NCBI RefSeq assembly: GCF_042186555.1
Contig: NC_133327.1
Span: forward strand, 325,078,746-325,142,745
Origin: Aquarana catesbeiana
Taxonomy: Eukaryota; Chordata; Amphibia; Anura; Ranidae
Direction: 5' to 3'
DNA: 64,000 bases
Each line of letters opens with the position of its first letter. Positions within the stretch are counted from its first letter, which is position 1. The notes beneath the pieces were generated by a model. That model was not told the origin of the DNA and did no database searches. It worked only from the letters and a program-made list of their open reading frames with translations. Position numbers and translations under genes: made by a program. Of this stretch, positions 56,485-64,000 are shown piece by piece.

Positions 56485-58737
56485 CTGCATGATTAAAAAT
56501 GAATAAAAGATGATCTGAAAAATAGTAATGTGATGTAATAGATCGTTATACATACAGTTCATTTTCTCAAATGTCTTCTCATGTACCCACAAATATACCT
56601 GATACGAAGGGAGAAACATTGGCGTTATACACCAAAATACCGACCTCACAATTTTCCATACTTGGTCCTGGTATTATAAACTGTCCCCAAGAAGCCATAA
56701 CAAGGCAACTCTTTTGAGAACACCTGCTTAAGATTACAAACCATTCTTTGCCATGTCAGCTCATCTGCCAGTTAATGAACCTTTTGCCAAGCACATTAAT
56801 AAACCACAATGCTTGGCTATTATAAACAGTTCTTCATCTTGTAAGTCTGTAGCAGAGCCAGAACTATTACACGAGAAGCCAAGTTAGGATAGTGGTTCAG
56901 GTTTCTTGAGGACAATCAGCATGGAATTCTGACTGCAGAACACAGATTACAATTATTGTTCAGTGACCAGAAACAGCTAAATGACATGCACTTATCACAT
57001 TTTTACAAATACAGATTACAAAGACTTTGTTTACATGTATTAACAGCATCAAACGTAAGTAAAGTATTTTTAAAGGTCTAGTCCCCTCTAATGCTATATC
57101 ACCCAACACACTATTTTCTGTTGGGTCACCGAGGGTAAAAGTGCAGTTCTCTGCTATGCTCCGAGCCCCCCCCACCCCACTTAATTGAACAAATCCTGAG
57201 GGAAATACTTGGGCACATTGCTAACCTCAAGTAGGTTCAATGCATTGAAAACATCCAAATTTACTCACCCAAAATAAGTATGCAGATTAGGAGTTTTGAC
57301 TCTTCTTGATACAACGCCAACTGATTTATGCTGAATTCTTAGCTCCCCCGACTTCCCTCTAACTAATTGCTGGTGTTAAACAAACAAACAAAAAAAACTA
57401 CCTAAGCTCTCCTTTTACTCACCTAAATCCTTGGTCACATGACATCTGGATCCCAAGTCTTCTCTGTTCTTTGAGTATCCAGTTCATCACCTGTGTGATG
57501 TGGACACTTCCTATTGACTGTCCATTCCTGGAGGCCTCCTAGGATCCAGAAGTCTGTTGGCGATAATGTTAGCAGAGGACAGGTTGGCATGGACACATTT
57601 GCAGCACTGTATTACCAACCTCTGTACTAAGAAACTTTGCTAGTATAACACACTCTAAAAGATTGTTAAAAAACTGCAAAAAGGGTTGAGACAGGAGGAA
57701 AGTGAGGTTGAGGGTATGTTGAGATGTGCTTTGAAAACAGAGGCAACCGAGCAATTTTCAGAAGTAGATCCCCAAGTTTCTTCATGACATGTGCCAAAGC
57801 CCAATTTAAGTTTTATGGTATATCTCATAGATACACAGAGGGTGCTGACAAACAGATATAGTCCTTTGATAATATTTTCACCAGCAACATAAAAGCTTCA
57901 GATCCCAATGGCATGCTGTAAAGAAGATTGCTGCTACCTGCCTATGAGCAAGGGTCCTTGCTGCAATGGTCAGACAGACCCCTACAAGGTGTTCTAACTG
58001 CAGAGAACTGTGCAATTAGCAAAACACATGCTCCTGCCCATTCTGCAGCTTTAGCTGTGACTCAACAGGGAGGCATGACCAGGACCGCTGATATGGGTGA
58101 AATGCTGGCCTTCCTGTATGGGTCCTGGGCCCTATCAGTTCAACAGGGGAGCATGGGCAGCTGACAAGCAGGACAGGGTGTTTGGAGTGACGGGGGAAAT
58201 CCTTGAAACTGATCATCATTTGACTCCCTCTCCAGTGCAGCCTCCTTCTCCTCTCTCTGGCTGGTGTTTAGATGCTGCAGGGGGAGCCACTTTATAAAAT
58301 TTGGGCTGATGTGAATAGCACTGCACAAAAAAGTCAGTTTTATATGAATAAGCAAAACTTCATTGGCTTGCTGCAATGACCTTATTTTTGGCAACAATTA
58401 ACATGCTCCAAATAGCAAAATGTTCTTATATAATAAAGTGCATGAGTTTTGCAGATGGTCACAAGTTACTAGTGATTATAATTCAGTGCTCAAAACCCAA
58501 CTCTGGGCAAAACATTTATTTTGTTTTGAATAAAGAAGGTGGGGGGGGGGGAGATTTCCCCTTACTTCGTGTCTGTACAGGAAATTATGGAAAAATCACC
58601 AATGGGAACACACACAAAGACAAAGCACATTTTGAAGAGTTAAAAATTGGGAAATGTTTTTTATTGCTGTCCATGCAAGTCAAGGTGATGCCAATACTCC
58701 CCAGTGCATACACTGTATGAATGTCACAGAGAACACA
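56485..58737. other. Unassigned intronic sequence
   Basis: No repeat with two ends and no exon motif. Open frames at 57928-58164 and 58376-58720 show nothing familiar. A G run lies at 58542-58551. Confidence 0.4.
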
Positions 58738-58739
58738 TA

Positions 58740-59514
58740 CACTCACCGGCCAATTTATTAGGCACACCTTGCTAGTACCAGGTTTGACCTCCTTTTGCCT
58801 TCAGAACTGCCATAATTCTTCATGGCATAGATTCAACAAAGTGTTGGAAACATTCCTCAGAGATTTTGGTCCATATTGACATGATAGCATCACACAGTTG
58901 CTACAGATTTGTCAACTGCACATGATGCAAATCTCCACCACATCCCAAAGGTGCTCTATTGGATTGAGGAATGTTCAGGTTCAAGAAACCAGTGGTGAGA
59001 TGATTTGAGCTTTGTGACGTGGGGCATTATCCTGCTGGAAGGAGCCATCAGAAGATACACTGTAGTCATAAAGGGGTGGACATGTGCTTTAAGGTTCAAT
59101 GTGTTATGCATTCAGAGATGGTATTCTGCATATCTTGGTTGTAACGAGTGGTTATTTGAGTTACTGTTGCCTTTCTATCATCTCGAACAAGTCTGCCCAT
59201 TCTCCTCTGACCTCTGATATTAACAAGGCATTTTTGTCCACACAACTGCAGCTCACTGAATATTTTCTCTTTTTTGGACCATTCTCTGTAAACCCTAGAG
59301 ATGGTTGTGCATGAAATTCCCAATTGATCAGCAGTTTTTTTAAATACTCAGACCAGTCTGTCTGGCCAATAACCACGCGACATTCAAAGTCACTTTAATC
59401 CCCTTTCTTCCCCATTCTGATGCTCGGTTTGAACTTTAGCAAGTCGTCTTCACCACGTCTAGATGCATTGAGTTACAATTGAACAGATTTACCTAATAAA
59501 GTGGCCGGTGAGTT
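58740..59514 (-). mobile_element. Tc1-like element, internally deleted
   Basis: Flanked by TA (58738-58739 and 59515-59516). Inverted ends CACTCACCGGCCAATTTATT and, from the right, AACTCACCGGCCACTTTATT with AGGTAAA. 775 bp, about half the length of a full element: a large internal deletion lies near 59090, where the transposase start and end are brought together. This terminal sequence is widespread in fish and amphibians. Confidence 0.9.
59096..59420 (-). pseudogene. Tc1-like transposase N-terminal DNA-binding domain
   Basis: The minus strand reads from MGKKGD-like text near 59415 through frames containing TTISRVYREWSKKEKIF, LCGQKCLVNIRGQRRMGRLV and RKATVTQITTRYNQDMQNT. These are the two helix-turn-helix segments and the GRPR-like linker region of Tc1 transposases. 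The catalytic core is deleted, with only pieces left toward 58800. It is broken near the start by a shift. Confidence 0.88.
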
Positions 59515-59516
59515 TA

Positions 59517-60840
59517 TATGGCTTTAATAAATATAGGTTTTACACATACAGTGAAGAGATTCTCCTTATGTTGTTGATTATTTAAAGGCAAAATGATGTT
59601 TACTTTCCAAGAGAATAAGCCCCAGAACTTACTGAATGTGGTGAAGTTTTATTTTGCAAGGGATACAAGGAGAATGAAAAAAAAAACTGCATTTTAGCTT
59701 CCACATGATTAAATGATGGCAGTCAGCAGAGTATCCCCTTATTCATTTAGCTCTGGGGCAAATTCCTTTGCAAAAATGCAACTTCCCTTGCACAGAACAA
59801 TTTCGCTTGAAAAATGAACAGTCTATTTGCCTTTAGTAAATCAACCCATATGTGTTAGATCAGGTAACACATATCCAGTGACACCCCTAGTTTTAAAATC
59901 CCAGATATGTAATGTAAGTTTCATCACTGAAATCCTCCATTGAACAGTAGAACTGTGAAAGAAAAATAAGCAAGACTTGTCAGACTGAACAAAATGTACT
60001 ATTGTAATTTGCTTAGGTGAGTGTCTTTGGGATGTCTTACCCTGCCGCGATCTGTGTATAAAGTATAAAGGCAGAGTTATAAAGACTGGTCTTGTGAGGC
60101 CATCCCTTTTAAATGCATCAAAAAGGAATGTTAGAGATGTGTAACTAAAACCAAACAAATATTAAATGCACATTCATTCTGTCTGACAGGCCAGCTGCTG
60201 ACACGTAGAGGCATTTACTATTCCTCCTTTGACAAAAAAGAATGTCTGGTGTAAAGGGATCACTATTCCACACTGTGGATATTTACTGTATAAACCTCAC
60301 GGATTTCAGAATACTGGATCTGCATTACATAAAATATTATAATTATCCATGGAGCATAAATATGGGACTTAGGTGCCAAGAAGTTATTCTTTTAAAAGAT
60401 CATTTCACCAGGTGATACATTCATATGACTGAAGGAAAACAATATGCAAATATGAATCTAGGGAAGCAGTATTAAACTCAAAAGCAAATATTTATTATAT
60501 TATAGACTACCAATTTTTGCTCTGGTGATCCAGCCAGTAAGTCTGAGATTTTTCGGCTTCCTTTACCAGACCAAACTGTCCAACACAAGTGGTAATTAGA
60601 AGGTTGAGCCAAACCATTTAACACTGACAGGGATGCTTACAATGGTCATTTTGTATTCAATTATGCAAAATCTTTATCCCAAAAGGAACAAAAAACTGTT
60701 TGCTGTAACTGCTTAAAATGTGTTAGCTGGAGTTTGGCTTTAATTTGTTGGTCAATTCTGACAATTATTATTCACAACATGCCTTGATTAAAACGGTCTT
60801 GGGAAACCAGTAAATTGATGGGTTTGATTTGCTTTGAGAT
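59517..60840. other. Mostly unassigned intronic sequence
   Basis: Contains the dispersed repeat at 59606-59848. No motif in the remainder. Confidence 0.4.
59606..59848 (+). repeat. Dispersed self-complementary repeat, copy 2
   Basis: Same order of blocks as 21290-21502: GAATAAGCCCCAGAACTTAC, A run, CCACATGATTAAATGATGGC, CAGTCTATTTGCCTTTAGTA and AATCAACCC. Confidence 0.65.
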
Positions 60841-60960
60841 AGAATATGTGTTACTGGCTGGATCACTGGGTGAAAATAAAGGAAAAAATGCCTTAAAAAA
60901 ATGAAAATTATCGCAGCCACCACATTTAAAGATTGTTAGGCTGAAATCTACTATTTTTTT
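60841..60960 (-). repeat. Dispersed repeat family D, copy 4
   Basis: The minus strand has AATGTGGTGGCTGCGATAAT and TTTATTTTCACCCAGTGATC, matching 5945-6005. It stops close to the Harbinger-like element at 60970. Confidence 0.65.
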
Positions 60961-60969
60961 TATATCTAA

Positions 60970-61336
60970 AGGACCCTTTCACACAGGCTTGTCCATTTGG
61001 CAGACTCCGCTTGCTCAGTGGGGGATCGCTCTGCTGATCCTGTCTCCGCTCACTGTGCAGAGACAGACCTGTCAGAGTCCCGCTCTCCTCTATGGGGAGA
61101 TCGGATGAAAATGGACTGCCTATCATTTTCTTCTGATCCCATCCAATCCGCCAGACGGATGGAAAATAGGATCACCATCCGTCTGGATTTGGCAGACAGG
61201 ATTAGATAGCAGTGGGTGTCAGTGGACATGTCCCCGCTGACATCCGCAGCCCCATAGGGGTAAATGGAGCGTCCGATCAGGTCGGCCTGAAAAACTGACA
61301 GGCGGGCCTGATCGGAAAGCCCATGTGAAAGGGTCA
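60970..61336. mobile_element. Harbinger-like MITE
   Basis: Termini AGGACCCTTTCACACAGGCT and, inverted, TGACCCTTTCACATGGGCTT, flanked by TAA on both sides (60967-60969 and 61337-61339). The inner AT[C/G]CGTCTGG... motifs pair in part (GATCGG and CCGATC). Two open frames through it are not conserved. Confidence 0.78.
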
Positions 61337-61576
61337 TAAAAACAATGTATACAATCAATTACTCATGCAAACTGTCTAATTTTAAAAATTCTGGGTTGCT
61401 GCTGCTTTAAATGGTGTATGATGTCTATACCATAGAGAAGATAAATGGTTATGAAAGCTGCGCTACCCTATTGTATACACCGTAAATCAATATATACTGT
61501 GTGAATAGATGGTTCGAATCTCTGCTGGTCCCTGCTGAGCTGGCAGCTTTACTGCCACGAGACTACTGGTTCCTCT

Positions 61577-61654
61577 ATTTCAACTGAAGGGTCATCTGAT
61601 CTGGATTCAATTGGATACAATTGAATCCAGATCAGATGACCCTTCAGTTGAAAT
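61577..61654. repeat. Perfect 37-bp palindrome, 4-nt spacer
   Basis: ATTTCAACTGAAGGGTCATC continues TGATCTGGATTCAATTG; after GATA the exact complement follows without a mismatch. Confidence 0.97.
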
Positions 61655-61699
61655 GTCTAGATTTATAGGGACAATGAAATCAGGGATCGAGAAAATTGA

Positions 61700-62560
61700 T
61701 TGGAAGATAGGATTCCTCCATTGTCTAAGTCCTTTGCACTGACAAAACATTTAAATCTCTTCCCTAGCCCTAAAAAGCCTGGCATCTATTGTTAGGATTT
61801 TCCAAGACAGCAGGAGGATGGATTTTTCAAACTCCAGAGCAGGATTTCTGAGCCACCAGGCCAGAGACAATCTGGGCTTAGGTGTCTGGTGAATTGGTTT
61901 GTAAAGAAACCATACCTATTTGTCCCATGATGACAGAATATCGTGCTGTACAGGTCTTAAGGGAAAGTAAGCACATAGAACTGCCTGAAAGGCAAAGTCC
62001 TAAATGGCCACGCAATTTATCAAAGTTAGATGGCCCCTGGATAGTAGAGTCTGAGTCTGGGAGTTCTTGGGGAAAAAAACCCTGGCTGAACTAATTCAGG
62101 ATGGAAATCATATACTCTAAGCCATGTGTTGGTTCCAGTGTCAATTTCTAAAGGTTCAGGATCCAACTAAAACTTTTTAAGGTCTGGACTGTCTTCAACA
62201 CAATGTTGTTCAGAATGTGTGCTGACTGTACATTCAAAATTAGATCATCCAGACATCTCACAATGGGAATGACCTGGGAGCATATCATGGGGACCAATAC
62301 CTCGGTAAACATTTGGGGTGCAGAAGACAAACCAAATGGTAGGGTCACAAACTGATAATGTTGACTGCCAAGAGCAAAACAAATCTTTGACATCCACAAA
62401 GCCTAGAAAATCTTGTTAATGGAGGGAGGCAATGACAGGCCTGGAGGATTCCAAGTAAATCTATTGTACTCAAATGTAGACATTTAAAGCCTTCAGAAAG
62501 AGGATACAACAGGAACTTCTGTATTGAAACAGGTGTATGGTGTGAGGACCAGTGGGATCA
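61700..62560 (-). pseudogene. DIRS-like reverse transcriptase remnant
   Basis: From the upstream (right) side in broken frames: RPVIASLH then QDFLGFVDVKDLF, corresponding to the VIASMxxGDFLASIDIKDAY block; then, in an open frame at 62148-62399, HYQFVTLPFGLSSAPQMFTE, IPIVRCLDDLILNVQSA (the YLDDLL catalytic block, with Tyr changed to Cys) and QTLKSFSWILNL. Further left, WPGGSEILLWSLKNP may be the RNase H linker. Several stops. The order and wording match vertebrate DIRS pol; it lies opposite in strand to the copy at 48765. Confidence 0.8.
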
Positions 62561-62909
62561 GGATTGCTACTGTTCAGTTTGAGACCAAAGAGATGCCTTC
62601 CTTCAAAGAATAAGTGAAAAATGATTCTTTAACTGTATTCTCTACATCCTCAGCACAAAGCCAAAGTACTCATATAGAAAGCCATGCAAGAGACAAACTT
62701 AGCTGTTTCTAAGATGCCATCACTGAAATGCAGTGTCTCCGACATTTGTTCTACAAGTACCAGAATATGAGGGTTTTGCTATGTGTTGAAGGGGTCCCTT
62801 TTAAAGTATATGATCCATTGCAACATGGTTTCACAAATCTGACTTCCAGCAGAGGACCGAGAGTTGATCCTGTTAAAATCAAAACTGAGACCCAAACAGG
62901 GTATTAACC
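62561..62909. other. Unassigned sequence between DIRS piece and Tc1
   Basis: Possibly the upstream part of the DIRS-like element on the minus strand, but no readable block. Confidence 0.35.
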
Positions 62910-62911
62910 TA

Positions 62912-64000
62912 CAGTATCTCACAAAAGTTAGTATAACCCTCACATTTTTGTAAATATTTTATTATATCTTTTTATGTGACAACACTGAAGAAATGATACT
63001 TTGCTACTTTGGTGAGTATACAGCTTGTATAACAGTGTACATTTTCTGTCCCCTCAAAATAACTCACGCAGCCATTAATGTCTAAACCGCTGGCAACAAA
63101 TGTGAGTACACCACTAAGTGAAAATGTCCAAATTGGGCCCAATTAGCCATTTTCCCTCTATGATGTCATGTGTCATGTGTCATGTGTAGTGTTACAAGGT
63201 CTCAGGTGTGAATAGGGAGCAGGTGTGTTAAATTATCTCACTCTCTCATACTGGTCACTGGAAATTCAAAATGGCACCTCATGGCAAAGAACTCTGAGGA
63301 TCTGAAAAAAAGAATTGTTACTCTACATAAAAATGGCCTAAGCTATGAGGAGATTGCCAAGACCCTGAAACTGAGCTGCAGCATGGTGACCAAGACCATA
63401 CAGTGATTTAATAGGAGTGGTTCCACTCAAAACAGGCCTCGCCATTGGTCAACCAAAGAAGTTGAGTGCCCGTGCTCAGCGTCATATCCAGAGGTTGTCT
63501 TTGGGAAATAAATGTATGAGTGCTGCCAGCATTGCTGCAGAGGTTTAAGGTGTGGGGGGTCAGCCTTTCAGTGCTCAGACCATACGCCGCACACTGCATC
63601 AAATTGGTTGGCATGGTGCACAAGAAAGCCCACAAACAGTTTGCTGAAGACAAGCAGACTAAAGACATGGATTACTGAATTACTGGAACCATGTCCTGTG
63701 GTCTAATGAGACCAAGATAATAAACTTATTTGGTTCAGATGTTGTCAAGTGTGTGTGGCGGCAACCAGGTGAGAAGTGTGTCTTGCCTACAGTCAAGCAT
63801 GGTGGTGGGAGTGCCATGGTCTGGTGCTGCATGAGAGCTGCCGACACTGGGGAGCTACAGTTCATTGAGGGAACCATGAATGCCAACATGTACTGTGACA
63901 TACTGAAGCAGAGCATGATCCCCTCCCTTTGGAGACTGGACCGCTGGGCAGTATACCAACATGATAACAACCCCAAACACACCTCCAAGATGACCACTGC
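62912..64000 (+). mobile_element. Second copy of the IR/DR Tc1 element, runs off the window
   Basis: TA (62910-62911) then CAGTATCTCACAAAAGTTAG; both internal GTGAGTACACC-type repeats are present. It is the same family as 32427-34491, without the MITE. Confidence 0.93.
63271..64000 (+). pseudogene. Tc1 transposase, second copy, broken
   Basis: ATGGCACCTCATGGC at 63271, then a two-base loss in GAACTCTGAGGATC creates a stop at codon 9. Later blocks are KTLKLSCSMVTKTIQ-like text, SAASIAAE, YWNHVLW followed by NET instead of DET, so the first catalytic Asp is Asn, GGSAMVW and QHDNNPKHTSKMTT, where the second Asp of DND remains first. A deletion near 63616 removes about 15 codons compared with copy 1. 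The end lies beyond the window. Confidence 0.85.

Larger units (their letters stand above)
56485..64000 (-). other. ME3: Intron upstream of the 150-bp malic enzyme exon (partial)
   Basis: Minus-strand sequence preceding the acceptor of the upstream exon. I looked for the preceding coding block (AFTLEERLQLGIHGL type) and did not find it up to the window end. Between 56485 and 58738 I recognise no element. Later parts hold a Tc1 copy, a Harbinger-like element, a DIRS piece and the start of a second Tc1 copy. Confidence 0.75.

Noticed and set aside
56449..56649. 66-codon open frame on the minus strand over the malic enzyme exon
   Set aside because: It reads the exon in the wrong phase (VYFADGIARSE then stop); the true frame is one base over and bounded by splice sites.
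1..64000. tRNA, rRNA, snRNA or microRNA genes
   Set aside because: I saw no cloverleaf with A and B boxes, no rRNA or snRNA core. The strong hairpins belong to foldback elements; a microRNA cannot be judged without expression data.

Overview
The window is vertebrate nuclear DNA from a frog, most likely a ranid; that placement is inference from repeat families I recognise, not from a search. It looks like part of one large gene read on the minus strand. Two short coding exons belong to a malic enzyme (malate dehydrogenase, decarboxylating) gene: a 150-bp exon at 56335-56484 and the next exon, 76 bp, at 1858-1933. Both have canonical AG/GT borders, their split codon joins in phase (AG|A, Arg), and together they give about 75 residues of the conserved N-terminal part of the enzyme, including the VYTPTVG motif with the catalytic tyrosine. 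Residue choices favour the mitochondrial NADP-dependent paralogue ME3 over ME1. The other 99.6 % of the window is intron: 54,401 bp between the two exons plus the neighbouring introns at each end.

The intron is a dense record of mobile DNA. Cut-and-paste elements dominate: TTAA-flanked piggyBac-like elements (411, 7164, 12265, 18752, 22582 and a fragment near 10800), a second TTAA family at 29196, TTAA-flanked Kolobok-like elements (15329, 26804, 36853, 37342), Harbinger-like elements with 3-bp TNA duplications (start of window, 3167, 9457 with 9781 nested inside, 32828, 60970), hAT-like elements (8390, 23463, and the 52-55 kb complex), and at least three Tc1/mariner families (32427 and 62912; 55510; 58740). 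Retroelements are L2-like LINE pieces (4758, 20754, 46290), a CR1-like LINE (42764), DIRS-like pol pieces (48765 and 61700), a Gypsy-like pol piece (50440) and four LTRs (30224, 32093, 41553, 49288).

Several insertions are nested and can be ordered in time from target-site duplications: an LTR at 32093-34921 holds a Tc1 element, which holds a Harbinger-like MITE; a DIRS RNase H region is split by a solo LTR flanked by TTCCC; a Harbinger-like element holds another. The 51.4-55.5 kb stretch is the most complex: a 45-bp minisatellite, a 22-26-bp minisatellite also found inside an unrelated hAT element at 23.6 kb, and inside that array an insertion carrying a BED-finger-like reading frame and a 34-bp minisatellite.

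No RNA gene, CRISPR array, bacterial signal or intact transposase was found. All element family names rest on termini, target-site duplications and protein motifs read by eye.
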